The notes: generated from the sequence alone by a model not told the origin. A stretch of 64,000 nucleotides of DNA from Trichoplusia ni (GCF_003590095.1 NC_039480.1:10455328-10519327); one strand, 5' to 3'. Positions 1 through 11,441 are shown, numbered from the stretch's first letter. Numbers and translations: made by a program.

Positions 1-230
1 ACCAATATATATTTACTAGCACTGTTCTAAATTCAAACTCCAATAAAACCTTTATTATTCTAAAAATATTGTTTTCCAGCGGTTCCAAAAATACGCTATC
101 GGCAAGTGATTCAAAAAGTAATAATACATTCATCTAAAAATAATCGAACACAGAAATACCAAAAATAATTGTGTTTGACATTTACTTACCCGAAAAAAGT
201 GTAGCATCCAAATATATCGTGCCGTTCGCA
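1..230. other. Non-coding flank upstream of cuticle gene 1
   Basis: AT-rich sequence with no reading frame of note, no splice-flanked exon and no repeat that I recognise. It is the distal upstream region of the first cuticle-protein gene. Confidence 0.5.
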
Positions 231-480
231 CTATGGCCTTGCTCTGTCGCCAGTCCAACGCTTCTGAAAGCGATCCATTCTCGAGACTGACACAAAATCA
301 TTGTCTAAATATGGAGTACGCAACATCATCGCGACGGCGGGGGGTGGCCTCATCGGAATGCAGAATGTATCAAACTCTTCACAAATCTGAATACGCCCTG
401 ACTGATATCGTGCAAGGCTGGGAAGGGTTACATCAATATAAAACACTGCACGTCTGTGAGGATATCATTCAGCTCGATCC
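231..480 (+). promoter_or_regulatory. Promoter module of cuticle-protein gene 1 (duplicated upstream of gene 2)
   Basis: A TATAAA box lies at 437-442. About 30 bp downstream is an initiator-like TCATTCAG (466-472), and the ATG follows at 529. Positions 283-420 closely match 3845-3975 in front of gene 2; 27 bases at 338-364 are identical to 3901-3927. The conserved block has no shared reading frame, so it is regulatory rather than coding. RR-1 cuticle genes are usually switched on by ecdysone-pathway factors around moults, and the conserved block is the obvious candidate for that control, but no factor site in this copy is clear enough to name. Confidence 0.7.
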
Positions 481-528
481 ATTGCATTGAACAGCATCTC
501 TCAGGAAAATATACTTTGGTTATTAAAT

Positions 529-1622
529 ATGGTTGCTTTAAAGGTATGTAGAACGAAATGTCTCTGTACATCAATTATAATTTTAATAAATCGTCCAAAA
601 TATTTCATGTACCTACTAAGTTTGAAACGTTATAAGTTTAGAGGTAAAAAAAATTTTGCCTGCTGAAAACTTATGCAACTAAAAATTAAGCCAAGCTAAG
701 TCTAGTCTCTATTAACCTAACCTTTCTTTCACCAATTCTCAGATTGCGTCTGCCCTAGCCCTGCTGTCCGTGGTGTCAGCGGGTCACCTGGGCAACTATC
801 AAGCAGCCCCTGGCTACAACTCATTCGGCGCAGCGCCCGGCTACACCGGCGGTTACGGTGCTCACATCCCCATACTACGATATGAGAATGTCAATAATGG
901 CGATGGGACCTATAGATACAAGTGAGAATAGTTTTAAATGACCTTAAAGCCTATTTAAATAAATCATTAATTATGAATGTTACAATTTGTGATCTTTTGA
1001 TTACAGTTATGAGACTGGCAACGGCATATCAGCGCACGAGAGCGGTGCACCTCGTGCACCCGGCCCCGAAGGTCTCGCTGTGACGGCTGAGGGCGGGTTC
1101 TCGTACCGCGCGCCCGACGGCCAGCAGATCTCTCTCACGTACACTGCTGACGAGAACGGCTTCCACCCCACTGGCTCGCATCTCCCCACTCCGCCGCCCA
1201 TCCCAGAAGCTATCCTGCGCTCCCTCGAGTACAACAGGCAACATCCTTCTTCGTAAGATATTCAATTTTTTCGCCCACTTCTCGCCCACGCCTACAGTCC
1301 GACAGTGGTTACTCCACTGAAAAAGTGAAACTTCTCATTCAAGATGCCTCAACTGTTTCAATGTAGCTGATTTTTACGCATCCTGTCCGAGCTATCAGAT
1401 CTTCGGTCTATATAATAGACATCACCAATTTATTTTTGACTCAATTCGTTTTTTCAATGAAATTGCAAGATCGAAAGTCACATCATTGGCCCAGATTATT
1501 ATTCTACACATATTCCCCATTGGATTGCCTCTCTTTTCCACTTATTTAAATGAACTTTGTATAACATTTTCAGTGGCGAGGGATCCTACAACGGGCGCTA
1601 CAACCACGGATACAATTACTGA
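529..1622 (+). CDS. RR-1 cuticle protein, gene 1 (four exons, 162 aa)
   Basis: Structural protein of the cuticle; the Rebers-Riddiford domain binds chitin in soft cuticle (RR-1 type). Exons read as 529-543, 743-921, 1007-1252 and 1574-1622, joined 489 bp, with GT/AG at every junction and the frame kept throughout. The signal peptide is residues 1-18 (MVALK then IASALALLSVVSA), with a secreted N-terminus GHLGNYQ. A short Gly/Ala/Tyr-rich region (19-45) precedes the extended RR-1 domain (about 52-130), which has GGFSYRAPDGQQISLTY, TADENGFHPTG and HLPTPPPIP. The tail is Gly/Tyr/Asn-rich and ends GYNY. Reading through the third donor would stop at TAA 1254-1256 after SS, so an intron-retained form would lack the last 15 residues. 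Gene 2, 2.5 kb downstream, is its tandem duplicate. The domain call is firm; stage and tissue cannot be told from sequence. Confidence 0.93.
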
Positions 1623-1729
1623 ACCACCGAAGACTGACCGCGATCACGATACACTGCTGATGAAGAACTAGAAACCTGCATTAATATTGCATAAGCATAA
1701 CTATTTATGTTATTTATTATTGAGCTTTA

Positions 1730-1735
1730 AATAAA
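1730..1735 (+). terminator. Poly(A) signal of cuticle gene 1
   Basis: AATAAA 108 bp after the stop codon, in an AT-rich 3' end. Confidence 0.75.
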
Positions 1736-1740
1736 GTTTT

Positions 1741-3780
1741 AAGTACGAACTTTAGTTTATCAATTATGTCATAAAGGCATTCGAAAACCTACATCTAAGC
1801 ATAGCTCTTAAGTATACATAGAAGCTGACACGTCTCCCGCGAATGCTAAAGATATTTGCCAGCTAGTACAAAGTATCAAAAAAATTCTACGACTCCAAAA
1901 GATACGATACAACTAGCTAGCAATATTTTTAATGTTTGTCACATGTGTCCGTATGTGTAGTGGCAAATGCCGCTTTTTATCTAACTTAGTTCTAACAATT
2001 TGTTTATCAGCCCATATCAATTTCAGTAGAATATATACCTATTTTCCTGAAATAGTTTAAGGTACGCTTGATAGTAAGTTTATTATCTATACTAATATAT
2101 AAAGCTGAAGAGTTTGTTTGTTTGTTTGAACGCGCTAATCTCAGATACTAATGGTTCAAAGAGAAAATTTTTGTATTGAATAGACCATTCATCGAGGCAG
2201 GTTTTAGGCTATATACCATCACGCTGCGACTAATAGGAGCGAAGATATAATGGAAAATGTGTAAAAAAACAGGGCAGATATAAATTATAACTTATATCTT
2301 CTAACCACGCGGGCGAAGTCGCGGGCAACAGCTTGTACTTAATATAGACGTTAAAAGTATTAAAAAATACTGATTTAACAAACTGCGTAACATTAAAACC
2401 GACTTTTTTATTCATCGTATCCATCCATCTTTCGTTAAAACTCCTTGAAGTTATTTTTTTTTTATTACTTTTAGACAGCCTTAAAGGTTAAAACCTCTTT
2501 TAATTCATCATTCTTAAATGTAATGGTACTTTTAAGTAATTCAACTAGTTTCAAGCCAACTTCTCACTATACTATGGTTTAAACACTTTAAGTGCTTGCA
2601 GAACTTCCCGCCATTTACATTATTCCACAAAGATTTTTCTAGAACGCGGGATATATTAATTAAACTAATAGTCTCGTAATTTCTTTGAGAAATGTAATAA
2701 GATTGTGTTTGTAATGGATAGTTTTACTTTTGACTTTTAAACACGCTTTTCCTAAGAAAGTGAGAACAAAAGCTTGTTATAAAAACATTCTATAGGTAAT
2801 CTGAACATACTCCCTCAGCTCAGTTAATCAATTTATATAGTTAGTTTTTTCGTCTAGATTTTTCTTTCTATGAGCCATTTTTAAAAAGTACAAAGATGGG
2901 CCTATCATTTTGGCTTATTTTTACTTGGAATATCCACCGTATTGTCACCTAAAGGGCTATGATTTAGCTATACGGGAATAAGTGATTTGACTTTACTTTC
3001 GTGTTTAGTGTTAACAAAAACCTTGAGCTTTGATTTGAGTTATCTATGCACATGTTAATGAACGAATGCACTCTTTCGTACATTCTTCGTGCGCGCTATA
3101 AGCAATATTATTAATTGTTTAATAACTAACACTAAAAACTTACTTAAGACAGTAAAACTCTCGTTATTTACCGATAAGTGACGTTATTAGCTTCACATTA
3201 TGACAAAAGTTATTTATTCTTAGTCAAGCTGTTTTTCGCGGACCCGCTGGCTTCTAATTCAAAATGATCCTACAGGAACATAAAATCGGGATGAAATCGC
3301 AATCCTGATTATAAATTATCTGTGTACATAGCAAGTTTCGTCTAAAACCGTTTAGTGATTTTAAGCTTGTAAGAGGAACAAACATCGATACATACAAACT
3401 TTCTCATTTAAATAGGATTAGGATGAGGATGAACACTACTCCTTTGATGTATTCCATCTTTATTTTTTAACGATTTAATAAAATGAAAGATTATTAAATA
3501 CTTTTTCAGAAATATATATATTTATGACGCACGAATGAGTTTTTTAGTCAAATACCCTGATGTGCTCAACAAAATTTAGTGGGCCGACGGTTTATCAGAA
3601 GACCATTTGTTCTTTCTTACCGTTTGTACAGAGCAAAGTATTAACTGTTTGATTTTGAAGATAGTTTTCTTTACATTCAGAATGTGAATAACATGTAAGA
3701 GCAACCAGTATCAGTCTCCAAACTGAAATGCATTTAATTAGCCTGTACGGACGTCTTATTACATAAACACAAAATAAAAT
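1741..3780. other. Intergenic region between cuticle genes 1 and 2
   Basis: Holds one short interspersed repeat (2086-2335, separate entry). The rest is AT-rich sequence in which I see no exon, RNA gene or further repeat. Confidence 0.5.
2086..2335 (+). repeat. Short lepidopteran interspersed repeat, copy A
   Basis: Begins TATACTAATATATAAAGC, followed by a GTTTGTTTG tract and ACGCGCTAATCTCAG, and ends with AAGTCGCGGGCAACAGCT. The same sequence occurs at 8395-8617 and, reversed, at 22369-22590. The middle differs by small indels. No reading frame. Ends of this kind (CTAG-type) are often assigned to non-autonomous Helitron-like elements (Lep1-like) in moths; that class is from memory and not proven here. 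Confidence 0.8.
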
Positions 3781-3795
3781 CAATGGCCCGTGCAT

Positions 3796-4030
3796 TGACC
3801 TTGGTTTTTCGCCACAACGGTGCGTCTGAAACTGCTGCAACCTTGAGACTGACGCAAAATCATAGTCTAAATTACATATTGGTAACAATCATCACGACTG
3901 CGGGGGGTGGCCTCATCGGAATGCAGACTGTATAAACTTTTCAAAGATTTGAACACGCCCTGAATTATCGAGCAAGGCTCTTACTTTGATATAAAAACAC
4001 TACGCCATTGTAAACATATCATTCACAGAA
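3796..4030 (+). promoter_or_regulatory. Promoter module of cuticle-protein gene 2
   Basis: Contains TATAAAA at 3990-3996 and an initiator-like ATCATTCA at about 4018-4025. It carries the block shared with gene 1, including the 27 bases at 3901-3927. At 3796-3804 the sequence TGACCTTGG is the reverse complement of CCAAGGTCA, a full match to the FTZ-F1/betaFTZ-F1 type monomer site known to drive many cuticle genes. The equivalent place in gene 1 reads TGGCCTTGC and is degenerate. Confidence 0.68.
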
Positions 4031-4087
4031 AATCACTTCAGTGTAATACATCTCTTCAGAAAAAAAAACAATATATAAATTATTAAA

Positions 4088-5106
4088 ATGATTTCTCTAA
4101 AGGTAAATTTAACCCTTAATATAACGCTCAATTGCTACATTATAAATCGTGACTGTTAAATATCAATATTACATTTCAGATCATTTCAACCCTTGCCCTG
4201 CTCTCGGTGGTATCAGCAGGTCACCTACATAACTACCAACACTCCGGCTCGAGCTCATTTGCCAATGCGTACAGCTCTGCATCCGCCCACGCTACCAGCT
4301 ACGGTGCTCACATCCCCATACTGCGGTATGAGAACGTTAACAACGGAGATGGAACCTATAGATACAAGTAAGAAGGGTTTAAAATATACGACTGAGCTCA
4401 TTAAGAATAGTCAAATCTATAAGCATAAGGGCTGATCGTATTATGTAAATGATATGATAGAAATGAATGATGATGATGAAAATGAAAATTTGAAAAACCA
4501 GCGTTCGCGCGTCTAAATATTTTACTATTCTTATCTAACTGACACTTCTAGCTGCTTTAACTTTGCATACTATATTTTTTTATTTTACGAACAGCTACGA
4601 GACTGGCAACGGCATATCAGCACATGAGAGCGGTGCACCTCGCGCAGCCGGCCCCGAGGGTCTCGCTGTGACGGCTGAGGGCGGGTTCACATACCGCGCG
4701 CCCGACGGCCAGCAGATCTCTCTCACGTACACCGCTGACGAGAACGGCTTCCACCCCACCGGCTCGCATCTCCCCACTCCGCCGCCCATCCCAGAAGCTA
4801 TCCTGCGCTCCCTCGAGTACAACAGGCAACAAACCTCTTCGTAAGCACACCTTACATTCTTCCCTTGTTTAAAGACTGCTTTCGTTTCATTGGATGTTGT
4901 CACCTAATAATTTCCTTATCAAACTCCATCCAATACTTACTCAATACATCTTACAATACAATAAAGTAATAGCACAGACAGTGCATCTCATACCAACCCT
5001 TCTTTCCTCCTCCCTCTGACTTTGTCTATTATTTTTCAGTGGTAGCGGTTCATACAACGGTCACTACAACCAAGGAAACCACGGTCAATACGGGTACCAC
5101 TACTGA
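4088..5106 (+). CDS. RR-1 cuticle protein, gene 2 (four exons, 171 aa)
   Basis: Chitin-binding cuticle protein. Exons read as 4088-4102, 4180-4367, 4595-4840 and 5040-5106, joined 516 bp, with GT/AG junctions in the same phases as gene 1. Signal peptide is residues 1-18 (MISLK then IISTLALLSVVSA). A Ser/Ala/His-rich spacer follows, then YGAHIPILRYENVNNGDG shared with gene 1 and the RR-1 domain (about 55-133; GGFTYRAPDGQQ, TADENGFHPTG). The C-terminus ends YGYHY. The third exon is about 94% identical in DNA to that of gene 1, while the N-terminal spacer has diverged, so selection or gene conversion holds the domain exon. Likely controlled by the duplicated upstream module and FTZ-F1-like site. 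Confidence 0.93.
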
Positions 5107-5192
5107 GAACGAGAAACAGCTGACGAACACAACATGAACATATGAAGCTATAATTTATTTTAATTCACTAATGTTATTGTTTTTAAACTGTA

Positions 5193-5198
5193 AATAAA
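5193..5198 (+). terminator. Poly(A) signal of cuticle gene 2
   Basis: AATAAA 87 bp after the stop codon. Confidence 0.75.
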
Positions 5199-5214
5199 GT
5201 GTTTCAAATTAAAT

Positions 5215-6830
5215 TTGACTTTTTTTGTACTAGTGTTATGTTCATCGCTCTTTTACTGGCTCTCATTTGATACTCAAAGGTCTATGTAAAAAATATCCTC
5301 CACCCTGAATATTTGCTCATGTTAAGTGGTATTTTCAAATATTGTGCAACTTGTGTTACCATTATTTTGGAAAATTTAACAATACCTCACACTTCATAAC
5401 TTAGTAAGTGTCATTGTAATTAATGTAAAGATTGGTTTAGATCATATTTACTGCCACGGATGTACGCATATTATGTGTGAAATATCCACATTTCACATAC
5501 CATTATTATTATTATTCATACCGAACATTTTTATTATTAGGACTCAAAAATTCATTATCTAATTTAAAGATAGTAACGAATATAACTGTTAAATAAATAG
5601 AACGTGGTTTGCAGTATTTATATTTCAGGAAAATACCGAATTTGATTAAAAAAAAATACTATTCAAGACTAGACTAAAACTATTTTTTCAAGATAAATTT
5701 AGGCCAGTACATCAATCTTATGATGATCTTTTAACTACTTAACCATTCCGAACGTTACGTGTTAGTGATGCAAAGGTTTTCTAGTGCGTATTTATCCGGA
5801 TTGCCCGACTAGTTTCAGACTCAACCGGAGCTGACGTGGCAACAGGGTCTTGAGTAAAACGTTGGCATCGTAAATAATTAATGATCCTTACAAAAGTTAG
5901 TACAAAAATAAAATATCATTAAGAAAACAGACACGAAGAAGTCTGATGAGCTACCATCATCTCCTAAAATAGAATTGAGGCTGTTGATACGCTATTGCAT
6001 CGACAGCGTGTACCAGTTATTGACATACACTGCTTTCGTCCTACTTTTAGCATCTTCCCTTAAATAATGTTCCTTCAGGAGTATTAATATGAAACAACAA
6101 AGAATTGAAATAAAGGTAAGTAAATTTTGACTCTATTTACAAATAGAAATATCCAAATCTGTTTCAAGCATTTAATGCATATACGTTATTATGCTTTAAA
6201 TCACTTACACATATGGACATATTTTCATTCTTATAAGACAGAAAACTGGTCAATATTTATCTTTCAGCTCCATCATTACTCTAGGTTGAAGGTTTAATAA
6301 CTTTCGCCTGTCCTTTTGTCTATTTGACCCGCATCCTAGAATCCGATTGAGCTAAAATTTTGCTTGCATATGTATAGGTATATTGCGTTCCAATTCCAGC
6401 ATCAAATCCAACTTCATAGGACCTTTGCAATAAAACGTCACTAGCCTGTCGAGTTTGAATTCGTTTGATCTATCTTGACAAATACTTCAATATCAAAGCA
6501 AAAATTAAGACAAAAAAAAATTGAAATGAAAAAACTTTTACGGTTTTTATCGCGGCTTAATTTTAGATTTTAGTTCCGTAAAAGTAGTTTCATTAAAATG
6601 TCTAACATTCGCGTAAACCCAAGAAACCAAAAAGCTTTTTTTATTAAATCTCATGTAACACCAGAATTCATTTCATACTTCATTAGTTTTTCCGTGCTTT
6701 TCGTAAATTTTGTTAGCGAACTAGTTTAACATTTTCCTGAGGTTGTCATGTTGGCTAGCCTTATAAATTATAATAATGAACAATAAAGGCAATATACAAT
6801 TATCTTAAAGTAAAACTTTTAGGGTCAGAG
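5215..6830. other. Intergenic region between convergent cuticle genes 2 and 3
   Basis: AT-rich, with a short ATT microsatellite at about 5499-5514. Possibly contains worn transposon debris near 6300-6470, but nothing I can delimit. No exon or RNA gene seen. Confidence 0.45.
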
Positions 6831-6840
6831 AAACATGTTC

Positions 6841-6846
6841 TTTATT
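6841..6846 (-). terminator. Poly(A) signal of cuticle gene 3
   Basis: TTTATT on the plus strand, read as AATAAA on the minus strand, 145 bp beyond the stop codon of gene 3. Confidence 0.55.
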
Positions 6847-6990
6847 AAAATCTGTTTCATTAGATAACAGCTACATCAAATACACCATTACTTAATAAAT
6901 AGAATCATTGTACACAAAATAATATGTTATCTCGATATCACAGTCCGCGAGCATTAGAGGTACCGGTGACGTCATCAAATATCAAAGAGA

Positions 6991-9900
6991 TCAGTAGTAA
7001 TTGCGACCACCGTTGAAAGATCCTCCGTCACTGAAAATAAATTGATGTTTTAGGTACAAAGAATATTCTAAAAGGGTTTCTATTGGGTTTCTAGTATAAG
7101 CTGGGCGAGCGATATCGTAAAGTTAAGCATTGGAAATAATCCTTAGAATATCGAAGAAATACTTATCAAACTGAATTTGGAAAGTCTCCACATTAGGACT
7201 GTATAATGAAATAAAATCTTTCAGGTTGCCTACCATAGCCTCTTGGCATTGTACCTCGAAATCCTCTTATAATTTTGAAACTATGACTGCATACTACTTC
7301 TTAACTCAATAACATAGACCAGGTGGTGGTAGATCGCTTGAAGATTTTATTTACTGATACTGCGGTCATTATATTATACTTACGGAGAAGGATGTTGCCT
7401 GTTGTACTCGAGGGAGCGCAGGATAGCTTCTGGGATGGGCGGCGGAGTGGGGAGATGGGAACCGGTGGGGTGGAAGCCGTTCTCATCAGCAGTGTACGTG
7501 AGCGAGACCTGCTGACCGTCAGGAGTGCGGAAGGAGAAACCACCTTCAGCTGTTACCGCGAGACCCTCGGGGCCGGGCGCGCGAGGGGCGCCGCTCTCGT
7601 GGGCTGAACTGCCTTCTGGAGTATCATAGCTGAAATTTTGTCAAAACAATGCTTAGTCTCTACGGTATTGGTGACTAAATATATTATCAAACTGTCTGTC
7701 AAACTATTAAGTTGGATCAAAAATATTGCAAACGTATTTTTGTCGATGAATAATAAAAAATACATAGATCAAAGTCGAAATAGAAAACGTGCGTATCACT
7801 ACATAGTATAAAACAAAGTCGCTTTTTCCCTATGAACGCTTAAATCTTTAAAACTACGCAACGGATTTTGATGCGGTTTTCAACAATAGATAGAGCAATT
7901 CTTGAGGAAGGTTTTAGTGTATAATAAGTTTAGGTTTTGTGTAAACTGACAATATTACAACGATATTAGTTAAACATGTCGGAAAAAATTAAGCCATTCG
8001 AGAGCTTTCCTCGAGAACGCTGCCAAAACCTTTTGAGTTACAACAAAACTATGTATGGCGGGTTAGTACCTCTTTAATAAATCTACAAAAAAGTCCGCGG
8101 TGGTATATGTCTATCTTCCAAGGATAACCCACAATAACCATTTTTATGTGTTTTCTTAATACAGGAAAATTATGGGTTATTTACGAACCTATTTTTAACA
8201 ATACAGTATTAATCCTTATCCAAATAAATAAGTTAGATATATTATACATGTAATATAGAACAAAATTGCCTTTTACACTACACCAAAAAAGTGAATAGGT
8301 AATGAGTTATCGTAATATTAAAATCTCCGCGCGAGAAATTAAAAATCGATGAAACGTAGCGAAGATATCGTTGGCATCTATATACTAATATACTTATACT
8401 AATATATAAAGCTGAAGAGTTTGTTTGTTTGTTTGTTTGAACGCGCTAATCTCAGGAACTACTGGTTCAAATTGAAAAAATATTTTTGTGTTGAATAGAC
8501 CATTCATCGAGAGAGGTTTTAGGCTATATATCATCACGCTGCGACCAATAGGAGCGAAGAAAAAGTCATTACTTATATCTTCTAACCACGCAGACGAAGT
8601 CGCGGGCAACAGCTAGTTTTTTTATAATATTTCTTTAACAAGACACTAGACAAAACTGACCTATACCGGTGTAAGTAATGCAAATTGAACAAAATTTTCC
8701 TTCAATATGTCCGTCACTCGATCTCTGATGAGACGTGAATAAGCAACGTACTTCATGAAAATAAATGCAAAAACGTACCTACATTTGGACACACCTACGA
8801 AAACACACATTCTTTTGAATTTTAAAATGTCATAACTCAGAAATGACTAATATGTAAATTTACGGTACAAATAGAAAATTAATGACGTAAATTAATATCA
8901 ATCCGCTACTATTAATCACACTAGTCTCATGAACTAGTATTTTAATGATTATTTATAATGTTATAACATTCCCACGACGAGCCGAATAAGAATTCACCAT
9001 TATCAAGAAAAAGGTTACTAACTTTTTCCTTATAATACACTTAAGATTTAGTAAGGTAAAAGCACCTATTACGGAGGTATTTCGCAACATTTGAAAGTAA
9101 GAAACAAAAATAAGAATTTGTAGGTATTTCTAAAGGTGGAAAAAATTTTTATCGTTAAAAGTGAAATTTATATTTTGTATTGCCGTTGAGACTATGATTC
9201 TGTTGATGACATTTCTTATTTTAAAGAAATATTTAAATAGTCTGGTCGATTTTCCCTAATACGGAGGTAAAATTTTGCTCTGATCCTGTTACTGCGGTAG
9301 ACGGCTCCTAATACGGAGGGTCAGAACTTATATTCATTAAAGTTCCGTACAAATAATATTTATTTAATAATAGTTATGTGTTAGTAAAAGATTTTCCTTT
9401 TTATTGAAAATTGATTTTATTAAATTGCGTAATCAAATTAATGGTGAATGAATTATTTCCATTTTGAGTAACTCTGACAATGACATCTAATATGTATGGG
9501 ACCCAAATACGGCTAGACCTATAATAATTAAGGACATCCCTCTATAGAGCTACTGTTGTTGAGATCGCGTTCTGTAGTAAGTATTTTTTTCATAGTAATT
9601 CTGACCTTGATCTGACCTGATCTGAAATTGTTGAGAATCAATAGTATTCGAGGGATTAAATCACTTCGAAATCGAACAGTTATTTTTCTCGTGATGCCTG
9701 AACATACAGACAGACAAAATAAATTTTAATCACATATTTGGGTTTGGTCACTCGCTGCTGTTTTTTTTTTTCAATATTTTCAGTGTACAGAATTGACCCT
9801 TCTACAGATTTATTAAATTTATAGATAAACTAGCTGACCCAGCAAACGTTGTTTCGCCGATTTTTTTTTCTAGTTGTATGTATTTTTAATGCCACATTAT

Positions 9901-11441
9901 AAAAAAAATAAAAACAAACAATTTCGTTTAAAAAATAAAATATATTTTTTTAGTGTGAGCAGCCCTTATCACTTAGGGGTATGAAAAATAGATGTTGTTC
10001 TATTCTCAGACCTACCCAATATGTATACAAAATTTCATAAAAATCGGTCGCACCGTTTCGGAGGAGTACGGTAACTAACATCGTGACACGGGAATTTTAT
10101 ATATTAGATGAATAGAACCGTAATAGGAGATCTTAGAACCCTACACGGAGTTACCTGGAAATAATTACCTCCGTAATAGGAAAACTACTCATGTTTTCGA
10201 TAATCCTAATTCTGACCCATAAATATTTCGATAAACAAAAGAGTAAAAATGCCTAATCAAACATTAACAGTTTTTTGGCTCAGATTTGTAAAACTCAAGT
10301 CAAAATTTATATAAAATAAATGTTTTGTGATAAATCAAAATACACCTTCCCATTTTTGCCTCTTCTAAGAAACTAACATTTTGTACTCGATAGTTTTCAT
10401 ATTTAACTAGATTTACAATTAAGAACACATACCACAGAATATGGTTTTTAAGTTATGTGAGTAATAATTATTTCAACTAAACTGGAAACTAATTGAATAA
10501 GTTAATCAATTGAAAGTTATAAACAATTAAACATGACCAGTAATTTTCCTATTTCGGAGTCATAACACCGTATTAGGATTAATTTTTAAAATTTGTATCG
10601 TATTACGGCGGTGTTTTATTTTTAATTTTTTTGGTAAAAAATGACTTACAAATATAAAATAAGCTACTTAAATAGTGAGTGTAATAATAAGAAAATGCTA
10701 TAAATAACAAAAGAATAAACTCGAACGGCATCTTAATACGAAAAACTTAGTTTATAAATATTTGTGTATTTACTTTTGTTGTTCCGCGTTTGTATGGAAA
10801 CACCTCTCACGTCGATTACGTTACAGAGACTGATTGATTTTGTTGTGTTGTCTATCTGCTATAATTGCATATGTCAGTTAAGTCATAAAGTAAAAGATTT
10901 AGAATAAATAGTTTCGGTTTTGGTGTACCTACACTGAATAAAACGGGAATAAAAGGCGAAAATATAAATACCACCGTAATAGGAAGCGATTTTGACTACC
11001 GCCGTATTAGGAGCGTTTACCTTACTCTTTTTGCCAACTCTCTAAACATGATATCTAGAAGTGAAAACACTGGGAACTTTAATATACCAATTAGTATCTA
11101 TATAAAATCCAATAAACACAATAGAATAAAGTAAATGTCAAAAAACTAGAATGGGCGAAATGTTTCGCTTTGCCCGAAGCCATATAATCGTAGGTAAGAC
11201 ATTTAGAAAACAATTTGAAACTTGACATTACCTGTAACGATAGTTCCCATCGCCGTTGTTAACATTTTCGAAATGGAAGGGCGTGGCATCGTAGCCTGCG
11301 CGGGCGCCGGCGTAGCCCGAAGGCACAAGATGGTCTAGCCGAGCTGCGCTCACGCACCCTACTACAGCCAACAAGAACACCTGAAATTGTATTCAGATTA
11401 ATTAGTAAACACATTTTGGAAAGCTCATACACTTTTTTCAT
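6991..11441 (-). CDS. RR-1 cuticle protein, gene 3 (four exons, 147 aa)
   Basis: Exons in reading order on the minus strand: 11441-11433 (tentative), 11380-11232, 7629-7384 and 7030-6991; joined 444 bp, frame intact. Exons 2 to 4 have good splice sites (TTTCAG, CAG|GTAATG, CC|GTAAGT). The first exon codes MKK and joins to VFLLAVVGCVSA, giving a proper signal peptide of 15 residues, but its donor (GTGTAT) is weak and the intron is only 52 nt, so another first exon is possible. The mature protein has HFENVNNGDGNYRYSYDT, then the RR-1 domain with GGFSFRTPDGQQVSLTY and TADENGFHPTG; the tail is short and ends GRNYY. The RR-1 exon is 246 bp, as in genes 1 and 2. Intron 2 is 3.6 kb and full of repeats. 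A TATATA at 11601-11606 could be its promoter. Confidence 0.85.
8395..8617 (+). repeat. Short lepidopteran interspersed repeat, copy B
   Basis: Same family as 2086-2335, inside intron 2 of cuticle gene 3. Starts TATACTAATATATAAAGC and ends CGCGGGCAACAGCTAGT. A second partial head (TATACTAATATAC) sits just before it at about 8380-8392. Confidence 0.8.
9050..11026. mobile_element. Non-autonomous DNA transposon with 30-bp inverted ends and a repeated internal motif
   Basis: The left end (9050-9079) and the reverse complement of the right end (10997-11026) match at 26 of 30 positions; both start AGTAAGGTAAA and run into CCTAWTACGGMGGTA. The motif CCTAWTACGGAGGT recurs inside: same sense as the left end at 9065, 9255, 9285 (weak), 9307, 10140 (weak), 10548 (weak) and 10601; opposite sense at 10118, 10166, 10566, 10972 and 10997. 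Terminal inverted repeats with reiterated subterminal motifs are typical of cut-and-paste DNA transposons, where the motifs bind transposase. No transposase frame is visible, so the copy is non-autonomous. I find no clear target-site duplication, so the superfamily stays open. A second repeat is nested at 9829-10110. Confidence 0.7.
9829..10110 (+). mobile_element. Repeat nested in the 9050-11026 transposon
   Basis: Starts AACTAGCTGACCCAGCAAAC and ends TTTTATATATTAGATG, both common ends of a dispersed moth repeat. The segment with CTATTCTCAGACCTACCCAA and AAAAATCGGTCGCACCGTTT recurs at 30355-30460. No coding frame. Lies between two copies of the host element's repeated motif, so it is the younger insertion. 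Confidence 0.7.

Noticed and set aside
4595..4903. Long minus-strand frames over the RR-1 exons of genes 1 and 2
   Set aside because: Mirror frames of the GC-rich coding exon on the other strand.
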